64,000 nt of DNA from Streptomyces sp. XY006 (lineage in GTDB: Bacteria > Actinomycetota > Actinomycetes > Streptomycetales > Streptomycetaceae): positions 434,001 to 498,000 of the forward strand of contig NZ_NOKT01000001.1 of the NCBI RefSeq assembly GCF_002237655.1, in the 5' to 3' direction. Positions 51,465 to 59,460 of the stretch are shown here, piece by piece (within the stretch, counting starts at the first letter, position 1; each line of letters opens with the position of its first letter). The notes under the pieces were generated by a model, which was not told where the DNA came from, did no database searches, and worked only from the letters and a program-made list of their open reading frames with translations. The position numbers were made by a program, and so were the translations under genes.

Positions 51465-51506
51465 TGGCTAGCCACATAAACGGTGTTACTTTTATGTGGC
51501 TGGCCA
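51465..51506. promoter_or_regulatory. MarR-type operator palindrome
   Basis: Long inverted repeat: left arm TGGCTAGCCACATAAA (51465-51480), 10-bp spacer, right arm TTTATGTGGCTGGCCA (51491-51506), matching at 15 of 16 positions. It lies 42 bp before the oxidoreductase ATG, where it can block transcription. The MarR gene following the oxidoreductase is the likely binder. Confidence 0.8.
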
Positions 51507-51548
51507 CAGAAAGTGGTCGGCACGGCATCTCGCTTGAGGAGTCCAGCC

Positions 51549-52463
51549 ATGAAGGCCATTGTTTTCGACGCGTTCGGCGGCACCGAGGTCCTGCACGAGG
51601 CAGAGATCGACCTCCCTCAGCCCGGCCCCGGCCAGGTCCGTGTGCGGGTACGGGCGGTCGGCGTCAACCCGGTGGACGGCAAGATCCGCTCCGGCGGCAT
51701 GGAGGCCATCTTCCCCACCACGCTGCCCGCCGTGCCCGGCGGCGAGATCGCCGGCGTGGTCGACGCCGTCGGTGAGGGCGTCGAGCACCTGAAGGTGGGG
51801 GACGAAGTCCTGGGCTGGTCCGACACCGGCTCCTACGCGCAGTACGCCCTGGCCTCCGCGTCGGTCCTCGCGCCCAAGCCGGCCGGTCTGGACTGGACGC
51901 ATGCCGCCGCCCTGCCCGTGGCGACCGACGGTGCCGAACGGGTCCTCGACCTGCTCGGCGTCACCTCCGGAGAGACGCTGCTGATCCACGGCGCGTCCGG
52001 CGCGCTCGGCACCATCGCCGTCCAACTGGCCGTCGCCCGCGGCGCCCGCGTCATCGGCACAGCCGGACCGACCAACCAGGAGTACGTCACCTCGCTCGGC
52101 GCGACCGCGCTGGTCTACGGCGACAACCTGGTCGAGCGGGTCCGTGCCGTCGCCCCCGAGGGGGTGGACGCCGTCTTCGACGCCGCGGGCAAGGGCGCGC
52201 TGGAGGACTCCATCACCCTGCGCGGCGGCACCGACCGGATCGTCACCACCGCCGACTTCCGCGCCGCCGAACTCGGCATCGTCTTCGCCGAGGGCCCCCA
52301 GCGCCGCTCCGCCACGCGCCTGGCCGAACTCGCCCGGCAGGCGGCCGACGGCACACTGAGGACCACGATCAGTGCCACGTTCCCGCTCTCCGAAGCGGCA
52401 AAGGCCCAGCAGGCCAGCGACGCGGGGCACAACCGAGGCAAGATCGTCCTCGCGGTCGACTGA
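51549..52463 (+). CDS. NADP-dependent quinone oxidoreductase (zinc-less MDR)
   Basis: A 304-residue medium-chain dehydrogenase/reductase of the quinone-oxidoreductase group. It starts MKAIVFDAFGGTEVLHEAE. The cofactor region is LLIHGASGALGTIAVQLAVARGARVIGTA (about residues 146-174), with the AxxGxxG-type motif. No zinc-binding Cys set is present, so it should reduce quinones or enones without zinc. It is controlled by a MarR-type palindrome; the downstream MarR gene starts 36 bp later on the same strand. Confidence 0.9.
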   Translation: MKAIVFDAFGGTEVLHEAEIDLPQPGPGQVRVRVRAVGVNPVDGKIRSGGMEAIFPTTLPAVPGGEIAGVVDAVGEGVEHLKVGDEVLGWSDTGSYAQYALASASVLAPKPAGLDWTHAAALPVATDGAERVLDLLGVTSGETLLIHGASGALGTIAVQLAVARGARVIGTAGPTNQEYVTSLGATALVYGDNLVERVRAVAPEGVDAVFDAAGKGALEDSITLRGGTDRIVTTADFRAAELGIVFAEGPQRRSATRLAELARQAADGTLRTTISATFPLSEAAKAQQASDAGHNRGKIVLAVD

Positions 52464-52499
52464 TCCGTCACCGCAGTCGAGCGACCTCAGGGAGCAGCA

Positions 52500-52979
52500 G
52501 TGTCAGACACCACCTCACCGGAGCTGCCGGACGCGGCGGGGGAGGGGCCATTGAGCTACGCCATCTTCCAGCTCGCCCGCGCCCACCGCGGCCACGCCGC
52601 CGTCATGCTGCGCGCCATGAATCTCCACCCGGGGCAGGAACTGCTGCTGATGCAGCTCTTCGACCACGACGGCCTGACTCAGGGGGAACTGCTGGAGCGG
52701 GTCGGCCTCGACCACTCCACGGTCTCCAAATCCCTGCGGCGCATGCAGGACGCAGGGCTGCTCATCCGGGAGCCCGCTGACCACGACCGGCGGGTCATGG
52801 TCGTCCACCTCACCGATGCCGGCCGTGCCCTCAAGGAGCCCATCGCGGACATGTGGCGCTCCCTCGAAGAGATCTCCGTGCGCGACCTGACGGCCGATCA
52901 GATCGAAGCGTTCATCGCGTGTGCGCGCGTCATCGAGAAGTCGGTCAGGGACCGCGGCCGTCGGCCTCCGGTCGAGTAG
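52500..52979 (+). CDS. MarR family transcriptional regulator
   Basis: A 159-residue MarR repressor with the winged-helix core (LTQGELLERVGLDHSTVSKSLRRMQDAGLLIREPADHDRRVMVVHLTDAGRAL, about residues 58-112) including the D-x-R wing. GTG 52500 follows GGGAGCAG. It is co-directional with the quinone oxidoreductase and probably autoregulates the two-gene unit from the palindrome at 51465-51506. The inducer is probably a phenolic or electrophilic compound, by analogy with the family. Confidence 0.9.
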   Translation: MSDTTSPELPDAAGEGPLSYAIFQLARAHRGHAAVMLRAMNLHPGQELLLMQLFDHDGLTQGELLERVGLDHSTVSKSLRRMQDAGLLIREPADHDRRVMVVHLTDAGRALKEPIADMWRSLEEISVRDLTADQIEAFIACARVIEKSVRDRGRRPPVE

Positions 52980-53148
52980 CCGGGGCCGGACGCCCCGCCC
53001 GCTACCGGCCGGACCGTCGCCGCAGAGCATCCCGAGAGGGATCCGAGCCATGGCGAACCCCCGTACAACCCTCCCGCCACCCTCATTCCTGCCTCACCCG
53101 TGCGCACTCGCGAGCGCACGCCCCCGCCCGCAGCAGTCCGATCGCTCC

Positions 53149-53502
53149 TCAGGCCAAGGTGGTGTGGAAGACCTTGCGCAACGTCTCATGCACCGTCCAC
53201 GTCGTCCGGTCCCCGGCGCGCAGTACAGCAGCGTCCCCCGGTCCCACGTGGAAGGTGGCGCCACCCTCCACCGCGATCGTGGCCCTGCCGCTGACGACCA
53301 CGAAGAGCTCGTCCGCCTCCGTATCGGTGACGACGCCAGGCGTGATCTGCCAGATGCCTCGCACCTGCGTACCGTCCTCCGACTCCCACAGAACCTTGGC
53401 GGACACCTCAGGCGAACCCTGCAGAATCTGTGCAGGGTCGAGGGGCTCGGGAATCAGATCGGCATCGGGGACGTGCACCGCAAAGCTGCTGTTCTTCGTC
53501 AT
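53149..53502 (-). CDS. Cupin-domain protein
   Basis: A 117-residue single cupin. The beta-barrel motifs are GIWQITPGVVTDTEADELFVVVSGRATI (cupin motif 1, with Glu but few His ligands) and GDAAVLRAGDRTTWTVHETLRKVF (motif 2). The canonical HxH(x)nE metal set is incomplete (TEADE), typical of the (S)-ureidoglycine-aminohydrolase-like EutQ/DUF861 group. The function is unknown. It is a single gene. Confidence 0.83.
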   Translation of the reverse strand: MTKNSSFAVHVPDADLIPEPLDPAQILQGSPEVSAKVLWESEDGTQVRGIWQITPGVVTDTEADELFVVVSGRATIAVEGGATFHVGPGDAAVLRAGDRTTWTVHETLRKVFHTTLA

Positions 53503-53564
53503 GCGGCGACGCTACGGCACCCTGACCGGGCACTCCCATGGCCACCGTGTCATACCAGGCGTAC

Positions 53565-53740
53565 TCAGGAGCGACGGTGTGTCCAGTGCGCGACGATGCG
53601 CGCGAAGACGGCGGTATCGCCGTACATCCGGATCCTCGGCCGGCTGATCCTGGTCATTGCCGAGTGGGGCAACTCTCCCGACTCGACCAACGACAGGAAC
53701 CGCTCTTTGGAGGAGACCCGAGCGTGCACAGGAACGGAAA
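53565..53740 (-). pseudogene. SnoaL/DUF4440-like remnant
   Basis: In the 401-bp gap 53503-53903 the minus strand encodes FLSLVESGELPHSAM and then ISRPRIRMYGDTAVFARIVA before a stop. That is the middle of a nuclear-transport-factor-2/DUF4440 domain (L..SGEL..., PRIR.YGDTAV). The N-terminal helices and the C-terminal strands are missing. I see no other gene in the gap. Confidence 0.5.
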
Positions 53741-53903
53741 ACCCCGTCGGGACAGAGTGACCGCATGGGTCTCCTGCCCCGACGGAGCTCGATCGGCCGG
53801 GCGGCGGATTACCGGTGCACCGGATCACCGGGGCGCCAGTTCACCGGGGCGCCGGATCATCCGTGCCCGACACGGCCGGGTGCCGTGAGCGGCGCTCTTT
53901 GGA

Positions 53904-54575
53904 TCAGCCGAAGTTCACGTCGCTGCACCACATGTAGGCCTGGTCGAGGTGCGAGGCCTGCCAGATCACGAACAGGATGTGGTGCCCGGTGTAGCCGGAG
54001 GTGTTGACGTTGAACCTGATGTCCTGCGCCGGTGCGTAGCGACCGGTCTGCGTGATGAAGTCCAGGTTGCCCCAGCCCAGGGTCTGGGTCTTGGGGTTGA
54101 AGCCCTGCTTGCTCACGTAGACCCGGAAATAGTCGGCACCGTGGGACGCCTGGTCGTGCAGCTGGACCGTGAAGTTGTTGCTGACGTTGGTCGTCTTCCA
54201 CGCCCCGGGCTTGTCCAGGCTGGCGTTCCTGGAGAGGTTGTTGCTGCAGAGCGTCCCGTCGGGCGTCCGCGCCTGGAACTGGCCACCGAGGCCGTCGCGC
54301 AGGGCGCTCATCCAGTTCCACATGGTGTCGGGGTTGGCCTGGAACGCCTGGTAGCACATGGGGTCTTCGGTCTGCATGGCCGGGCTCGTGTGGTTGCTGC
54401 CCCACGTCTTCCAGCACTGGTACGCGCGGGTGGCCGGACTGACGATGGTGCCGTGTGCCTGGGCGGGGGTCGACCAGGCCAGTGCGCCGACGACTACGGC
54501 GAACACCATGACGAGCGCCTGAAGGGGCCGGCGGAGGGACCGCGAACGCCCGGTTAACGGACTCTTTTTACGCAT
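53904..54575 (-). CDS. AA10 lytic polysaccharide monooxygenase, secreted
   Basis: A 223-residue copper monooxygenase that oxidatively cleaves chitin or cellulose chains outside the cell. The signal peptide (residues 1-40, ending STPAQA) leaves His41 as the new N-terminus (HGTIVSP), one half of the histidine brace. The second brace His is probably His145 in QASHGADYFRVYVSK, and the axial Phe is Phe222 in the terminal DVNFG. No carbohydrate-binding module is attached. ATG 54575 follows AAGGAG. A CebR-type box lies 35 bp upstream, suggesting co-regulation with cellulose use. Confidence 0.93.
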   Translation of the reverse strand: MRKKSPLTGRSRSLRRPLQALVMVFAVVVGALAWSTPAQAHGTIVSPATRAYQCWKTWGSNHTSPAMQTEDPMCYQAFQANPDTMWNWMSALRDGLGGQFQARTPDGTLCSNNLSRNASLDKPGAWKTTNVSNNFTVQLHDQASHGADYFRVYVSKQGFNPKTQTLGWGNLDFITQTGRYAPAQDIRFNVNTSGYTGHHILFVIWQASHLDQAYMWCSDVNFG

Positions 54576-54610
54576 GTGGGGGGAACTCCTTCCAGTTTGC
54601 GAGGCTGTCA

Positions 54611-54624
54611 TGGGAGCGCTCCCA
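54611..54624. promoter_or_regulatory. CebR-type operator box
   Basis: TGGGAGCGCTCCCA, a perfect 14-bp palindrome identical to the consensus bound by the Streptomyces cellobiose-responsive LacI-family repressor CebR. It lies 35 bp upstream of the LPMO start codon, so the gene is likely induced by cello-oligosaccharides. Confidence 0.88.
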
Positions 54625-54790
54625 ACAGTACGACTGCTGAGTGAAATGTCAATGAAACAAACGGAGTTGACCGCAGGGATGGCGGAGACCCGTGGGGTTC
54701 ACGCCACGACGGGTGGCTGCACTGACGCGGCAGTGGGACATGAGATGCGAAACAGGGGGTATGCGCGAGTCTGTGAACGGGGGAACGCAG

Positions 54791-55279
54791 ATGAACTCAG
54801 CCGGATGGAGCCTCGCGCAGGAGGGCCGTGCGACGCCGGGTGTCCGGCCGATGCAGGACACCGTCGCCCTCGACGGTGGCGGGCACGTCATCGCGGAGGC
54901 ACGTCATCGGGCGGCCGGTTTCCTTGCGCGGGTCCAGGCCGAGCACGGCATTCCGGTGTCCGCTCGCGCGATGGATCTGACGCAGCTGGTGGTCAGTGAG
55001 CTGGTCACCAATGCGCGTAAGTACGCTCCCGGGCCTGTGTTGATGGAGCTGCGTGTGGTCGGTGACGCGGTGCACGTCATCGTGTGGGACAGCGATCCGG
55101 TCATGCCGGTGGCGCGGGCGGCCGACGCGGGCAGGGTGGGGCAGCACGGTCTGGAGATCGTCATGGCCGTTGCGCAGGGCTTCGAGGTGCAGCGGGAACC
55201 GGTCGGCAAGCGCATCACCGTCCGCATCGCCCTGCTGGACGATCCCGGCGGCGACATCGCCGGCCGCAACCCCATGTAG
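54791..55279 (+). CDS. RsbW-like anti-sigma ATPase / GHKL regulatory protein
   Basis: A 162-residue GHKL ATPase domain protein. Motifs are LTQLVVSELVTNARKYAPGPV (N-box, about residues 65-85), VIVWDSDPVMP (G1-type D) and AGRVGQHGLEIVMAVA (G2-type). These single-domain proteins are the large Streptomyces group of RsbW/SpoIIAB-like kinases or anti-sigma factors. ATG 54791 was selected behind GGGGGA; earlier ATG 54761 is possible. No sigma gene is adjacent; the STAS protein at 3966 is a conceivable but distant partner class. Confidence 0.83.
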   Translation: MNSAGWSLAQEGRATPGVRPMQDTVALDGGGHVIAEARHRAAGFLARVQAEHGIPVSARAMDLTQLVVSELVTNARKYAPGPVLMELRVVGDAVHVIVWDSDPVMPVARAADAGRVGQHGLEIVMAVAQGFEVQREPVGKRITVRIALLDDPGGDIAGRNPM

Positions 55280-55387
55280 CGGGGCGCGGCGCTTGTCTCG
55301 GAAGGACTGCATGCAGCGGGGCGCGGCGCTTGTCTCGGAAGGACTGCATGCAGCGGGGCGCGGCGGTTGTCTCGGAAGGACTGCGCC
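55278..55387. repeat. Three tandem ~37-bp repeats
   Basis: A 37-bp unit (beginning AGCGGGGCGCGGCGCTTGTC) occurs at 55278-55314 and 55315-55351 perfectly and at 55352-55387 with changes. It starts inside the stop codon of the ATPase gene. The period is not a multiple of three and there is no supported frame through it. Confidence 0.8.
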
Positions 55388-55550
55388 GCGTCGTGGCCGG
55401 TAGGGCCCGGGACGGCCGGGCGGGTCCGGGGGGCGCTCGCCGCCGAAGCGACCCCGTACCCCTCCTCGGCCTGCGCAGCATCCGACGCGACCGAGCCTCG
55501 CCCAGAATCTCGTACGGCCCGCGAGCCCCTCAGGCCGCCATCAGTGCCGC

Positions 55551-55970
55551 CAGTTCAGCCATCCCCACTTCAAGGACCTGACCGCGGCTGGACGACAGCA
55601 TGAAGTGATGGCCGCCGACCGGGCTCTACGCGAGGCCGGGGCGGGCCGTGCGTTGACGCCGTTCTTCCGGTTCCCGTACAGCGAGACCAGTCCCGCTCAC
55701 ATCCTGGAGGTCAACGCCCTCGGCTTCGCGGACATCGAGTACACCGCCGACACCAACGGCTGGAAAGGGACCGAAGGCGGCATGACGGTGGAGCGCGCAG
55801 TGGAGCGGGCCGTGAACGCCCTGCGCCCGGGAGCGATCCTGCAGATGCATGTCGGGGCGTCACAGGGACGCACGGAGGTGATCGACGCCCAAGCCCTGCC
55901 CCGCATCCTCGACGCCCTCGCCGCCCGCGACTACCGGGTCATCGACCTGCGCACGCTGCTCACCCCCTGA
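55551..55970 (+). pseudogene. Polysaccharide deacetylase (NodB) C-terminal remnant
   Basis: The plus-strand frame gives QFSHPHFKDLTAAGRQHEVM, then FFRFPYSETSP and GAILQMHVGASQGRTEVIDAQALPRILD, which are the second half of a NodB-domain deacetylase (R-F-P-Y motif, then MH). The first half with the TFDDGP metal site and a signal peptide is absent, and no proper start codon precedes it. A GTG at 55605 could start a 121-residue fragment, but it would lack the active site. Confidence 0.65.
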
Positions 55971-56105
55971 AACGCTCGACCACCGCGTGAGTGCCGTATC
56001 CCGCTCACGCCGCGCGAACCCCGGCCGGTCACGCGCTCACAACACCGGCTCCCTTCCCTCCTCCGGACTGCCGTCCGGGGAATATGTCGATCAACGAAGA
56101 AGGTG

Positions 56106-57293
56106 CTACTCCGCTGGTTGTGCGGTGCGGGCGCGCAGTGTCAGGGCGCACAAGGGGGCGACTGCCAGCAGGGCGGCCAGGACCGCGTAGCCGGTGGTGA
56201 GCGTGGAGACGGTAGCGACGGCGGCGACGAGGAGAGGGCCGCCGGCGTCGCCGAGTTCGCGGCCCAGTTCGGCCGATCCCATGGTCTGGCCCATGCGTTC
56301 CTCGGGAGTGGCGGCGGCGAGCGCGGCGAAGCCGAGCGGGGTGATGAGCCCGGTGCCGGTTCCGATGAAGGCGGCGGCGAGCAGGACGCCGACCGGGCCG
56401 GGCAGCATGGCCGCCGCAAGGCCGACAGCGGTGATGAGCAGTCCGGCGAGCAGTCCGGTGCGGGTGGTCAGCTGTCCGCTATCCAGCGCGCGACCGGCTC
56501 TGGGCTGGACGACGGCGGCGGTGGCCGCGAGCACGGAGACGGCGGCACCGGTGGCGACGGTGCCGAGTCCGGCCGCCGCTCCTGAGACAGGCAGGAAGCC
56601 GACGCCGACGGAGAGCGCGGCGGTGGCGGCGGCGAGGGCTGCGGTGGGCGCGAGGAAGGAGCGGTCGGCCAGACGGCGGACCAGGTCGGCGACGGTCTGC
56701 CGGGCGCGGGGCAGCGGTGGAACGGCGGGCACGGCCAGGGCGGCCCACAGGGCGACGACGGCCGCGCACAAGGCCATGACGGTGAACAGTAGGCGCAGGC
56801 CACCGCCCCAGACGAGCACGCCGCCGAGAAGCGGGCCGAGGGTGTAGCCGATGGACTTGTAGAAGCCGTAGCTGCCGAACGCACGCCCGCGTCGGGCGGC
56901 CGGGTTGAGACGGGCGACCATGGCCGAGGCCGACGGTGAGAACGCGGAGGCGGCGGCGCCCTGGCCGAGGCGGGCGGCCCACAGCCAGCCGGGGCTGTCG
57001 GCGATTGCGTACAGCGCGGAGGCGCCGGCGAAGGCGATGAGGCCGCCCAGCAGTACGGGCTTGCCACCGATGCGGTCGGCGAGCGAGCCGAAGACGGGCT
57101 TGAGGAGGACTTCGGCACCGTCGTAGAGGGCGAGCAGCCCGCCCAGCACGAGCAGCGAAGTGACGGCGTCCTCGGAGAAACCACCGAGGTTGGCCGCGAT
57201 GCCGTGGGCGCCGAAGGCGGTCGTGAACCCGGCCGCATACAAGGGCCACATGCTCCGATTCGGGGCGGCCTGGACCATGGGCTGGGCGGACAC
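56106..57293 (-). CDS. MFS transporter
   Basis: A 395-residue permease with about 12 membrane helices. The signature SLADRIGGKPVLLGG lies in the loop after helix 2, and GRAFGSYGFYKSIGYTLGPLLGGVLVWGGG covers helix 5. It belongs to the drug:proton antiporter-like MFS group. GTG 57293 is chosen because GAGGAG lies ~7 bp upstream; a longer frame from 57377 lacks a good site. It is a single gene. An inverted repeat in the upstream gap could bind a regulator. The substrate is unknown. Confidence 0.87.
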   Translation of the reverse strand: MSAQPMVQAAPNRSMWPLYAAGFTTAFGAHGIAANLGGFSEDAVTSLLVLGGLLALYDGAEVLLKPVFGSLADRIGGKPVLLGGLIAFAGASALYAIADSPGWLWAARLGQGAAASAFSPSASAMVARLNPAARRGRAFGSYGFYKSIGYTLGPLLGGVLVWGGGLRLLFTVMALCAAVVALWAALAVPAVPPLPRARQTVADLVRRLADRSFLAPTAALAAATAALSVGVGFLPVSGAAAGLGTVATGAAVSVLAATAAVVQPRAGRALDSGQLTTRTGLLAGLLITAVGLAAAMLPGPVGVLLAAAFIGTGTGLITPLGFAALAAATPEERMGQTMGSAELGRELGDAGGPLLVAAVATVSTLTTGYAVLAALLAVAPLCALTLRARTAQPAE

Positions 57294-57314
57294 AATCGCT
57301 CCTCGTCGGTGGCA

Positions 57315-57364
57315 TGCACTGCGTCGCAGACGCTCGCTGCGCAGTCCTAGTACACCGCAGTGCA
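57315..57364. promoter_or_regulatory. Inverted repeat upstream of MFS gene
   Basis: Arms TGCACTGCG (57315-57323) and CGCAGTGCA (57356-57364), 9 bp and perfect, around a 32-bp spacer that itself contains CTGCGCAG. It lies 22 bp or more upstream of the MFS start and may be an operator. No regulator is adjacent. Confidence 0.45.
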
Positions 57365-57487
57365 CTGCCAGAGCCACATACCGGCCTCGGCTCCTCGATG
57401 GAGCGGAAGACAGCAGTCACCGCACCAGCGCCACCTCCGCCGGAGCACGCCGCCTGCTGCTGAGCGGCAGACGTCAGTAAGGCGGCT

Positions 57488-57820
57488 TCACCAACTGTTC
57501 GCCCAAGCATTCGTCGGTGTTCCGAGAGGCGCGCAGGAGCCGGTCTGGATCACTGGGCCGTTCTGACCGGGCGAAGCGTACTGAATCTGGCTCTGCCTCG
57601 TGGTGAAAGCCCACCCGAAACCCATGGGCTCACGGCAGGTGACGAAAACCCGGTAGGAGCTGCCGCCGCTCGTCGCGCCGACGCAGGATCCCTGACCGGT
57701 CGTCGCGGTGATGCCTACTGAGCAGTAGGGTGACGTCCCGGCGTGCGCGGGTGGAGTGACCAGCATGGTGCTCAGTGCTGCGACACAGGCCGCCAAGCCG
57801 GCTGTGATCCGACGCCTCAT
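57488..57820 (-). CDS. Small secreted protein of unknown function
   Basis: A 110-residue exported protein. A basic start and hydrophobic core (MRRRITAGLAACVAALSTMLV) with an A-x-A cleavage site (PPAHAG, about residue 27) form a Sec signal peptide. The mature part has four Cys (in SPYCSV, GSCVG, VTCRE and GSCAP), suggesting two disulfides. No family is recognised. The start was taken at the signal-peptide Met (57820). It could be an extracellular inhibitor or structural protein. Confidence 0.65.
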   Translation of the reverse strand: MRRRITAGLAACVAALSTMLVTPPAHAGTSPYCSVGITATTGQGSCVGATSGGSSYRVFVTCREPMGFGWAFTTRQSQIQYASPGQNGPVIQTGSCAPLGTPTNAWANSW

Positions 57821-58146
57821 CCTTGACCCCCCTCGGGCTGGAACCGTCCACGGGGATAGTGCTCCAAGTTCGGGCGTTCCGCCACCAATGGCCAAGGCTG
57901 CGTGCGGAGTTCAGCTCTGACGCGTTCCGATCAACGCCGTCATCACCGGCGTGACCCTGCCCTGGACTCGGGCGTCGTGGTCGCGTGAGTTTCAAGAGAG
58001 GCCTCTGATCGACCGCATCGGTGTGGTCGGCCTCGAATATGGACTCGTCGCGTATGCCGGGCCCATGACGGAGAGCAGGAACAAGCACGTGGTGGCCCTC
58101 CCGCGTTGGGAGGGCCACCACGTTGGCTTGCCTGTTTCCGTGGGTT
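57821..58146. other. Non-coding gap with one terminator
   Basis: Between the two secreted-protein genes (both minus strand) I see no supported gene. The only clear element is the hairpin at 58088-58122. The AT-richer part near 57890-58080 presumably carries the promoter of the 57488-57820 gene. Confidence 0.5.
58088..58122 (-). terminator. Perfect 15-bp-arm hairpin terminator
   Basis: Arms CGTGGTGGCCCTCCC and GGGAGGGCCACCACG, 5-nt loop GCGTT, starting 24 bp after the stop of the small secreted protein gene on the minus strand. There is no T-tract, but it is very stable. Confidence 0.85.
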
Positions 58147-58329
58147 CTACTTCCTCAGGATGCCTTCCGCGATGGCGACGAGCTCGCTGAGCCCGGGGCC
58201 CACCGGGCCTGCCTTGGTGACCTTTTGAGTCGTCAGAGGCGCGGTTTCGGCAGCGGCCTGGGCCGGAGTCGCCAGGAACAGGGGCATGGTCACGAGGGCG
58301 ACGGCCCCCAGCACGGTGCGTGTCTTCAT
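58147..58329 (-). CDS. Very small secreted protein
   Basis: A 60-residue precursor with a signal peptide (MKTRTVLGAVALVTMPLFL, cleavage after ATPAQA at about residue 25), leaving a mature peptide of about 35 residues ending in GPGLSELVAIAEGILRK. The amphipathic, Cys-free tail could be surface-active or a signalling or antimicrobial peptide. No family is recognised. It is followed by a strong terminator, so it is an independent transcription unit. ATG 58329 begins the signal peptide; an upstream ATG at 58356 is less likely. Confidence 0.6.
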   Translation of the reverse strand: MKTRTVLGAVALVTMPLFLATPAQAAAETAPLTTQKVTKAGPVGPGLSELVAIAEGILRK

Positions 58330-58388
58330 GCCGTGATCAACGAGCCAGTGGATCACGGGATACGCACCCGAAGACAGGTCTGGATCAG

Positions 58389-59273
58389 CTACCCGTGGTG
58401 GTGAAGGCCGGTCTTGGATTCGTGCCGATCCGATGTGTCCGCGGACCAGGACGCCAGCAGGCGCAGGGCCTCGTCGGTGCGTGAGCCGGGGTCGGCGAGG
58501 AAGGTGAACAGGGTCTGGTCGGGATCGTCCGGGAAGGTCAGCGCCTCGGTGCGCAGGGTCAGTTCACCGGCCACGGGATGGTGCAGCACCTTCGTGTCGT
58601 GGCTGATGCGGACCACCTTCTGCACCGCCCACCAGCGGCGGAACGGTTCGCTGCGCATGGACAGTTCGCCCACCAGTTCCGCCGTGCGGGTGTCGTCGGG
58701 GTGCCGGGCGGCGTCCATGCGCAGCGTGCCGACGAACACGGCGGCCACCTGCTCCCAGCTGTGCCCGAACACCGCGCGGGCGGTCTCGTCGAGCATGATC
58801 CATCTCACCGCGTTGCGTTCGCGGACCGGCATGGCGTCGAAGTCGGCGAGCAGCAGGCGCGCTATCCGGTTCGTCGCCAGGACGTCGGTGCGCCGGCCCA
58901 GGACGAATGCGGGAGTGTCTCCGAGACGGGCGAGGAGCGCGTGCACGCCGGGGCGCACCTTCTGCGGAGTGCGCCTGGCCGGGCGGCGCGGGGCTGAGGG
59001 GCGGCGAGCCACGGCATGCAGATAGCTGCGCTCCGCTTCGTCGAGGCGTAGCGCCCGCGCCAGTGCGTCGAGCACGGACTGCGACGGCGTGATCGGCCGG
59101 CCCTGCTCCAGACGCGTGTAGTAGTCGACGCTCACTCCCGCCAGGGCCGCCAGCTCCTCCCTGCGCAGCCCCGGCACCCGGCGCGGGGCCGTGTCGTCGA
59201 TACCCAGCTGATGAGGGTCGAGCGCGGCGCGGCGGGCGCGCAGGAAGTCGGCGAGGCTTTCGTTCCGCTCCAT
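58389..59273 (-). CDS. MmyB-like helix-turn-helix regulator (second copy)
   Basis: A 294-residue regulator with an XRE helix-turn-helix (VPGLRREELAALAGVSVDYYTRLEQGRP, about residues 33-60) and a C-terminal MmyB ligand domain (from about residue 110, with RWIMLDETARAVFGHSWEQVA). It is divergent from an SDR gene, the usual arrangement for the family. A palindrome in the gap is the likely operator. It shares architecture with the regulator at 6480-7346. Confidence 0.9.
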   Translation of the reverse strand: MERNESLADFLRARRAALDPHQLGIDDTAPRRVPGLRREELAALAGVSVDYYTRLEQGRPITPSQSVLDALARALRLDEAERSYLHAVARRPSAPRRPARRTPQKVRPGVHALLARLGDTPAFVLGRRTDVLATNRIARLLLADFDAMPVRERNAVRWIMLDETARAVFGHSWEQVAAVFVGTLRMDAARHPDDTRTAELVGELSMRSEPFRRWWAVQKVVRISHDTKVLHHPVAGELTLRTEALTFPDDPDQTLFTFLADPGSRTDEALRLLASWSADTSDRHESKTGLHHHG

Positions 59274-59390
59274 ACGGCCAGGATCGCCGCATGGAGCGGC
59301 GGGGTCCAGCGGCCGGGTGGCCCTCTCGGACCCAGGATCGAAGGGGCCACCTCCGGTCTCGTCCGAGCCGTTCTCGGGCGCTTGGCTCGA

Positions 59391-59414
59391 TGACGGAGCC
59401 AGCCGGCTCCGTCA
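59391..59414. promoter_or_regulatory. Probable operator between MmyB-like regulator and SDR
   Basis: Perfect inverted repeat: arms TGACGGAGCC and GGCTCCGTCA around AGCC. It lies 46 bp upstream of the SDR ATG in a 187-bp divergent gap. The adjacent MmyB-like protein is the expected binder. Confidence 0.65.
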
Positions 59415-59460
59415 CCTCGGTCGACCGCCCGGTCGCCCAAGTTCCCCAGGGATGTCACCC

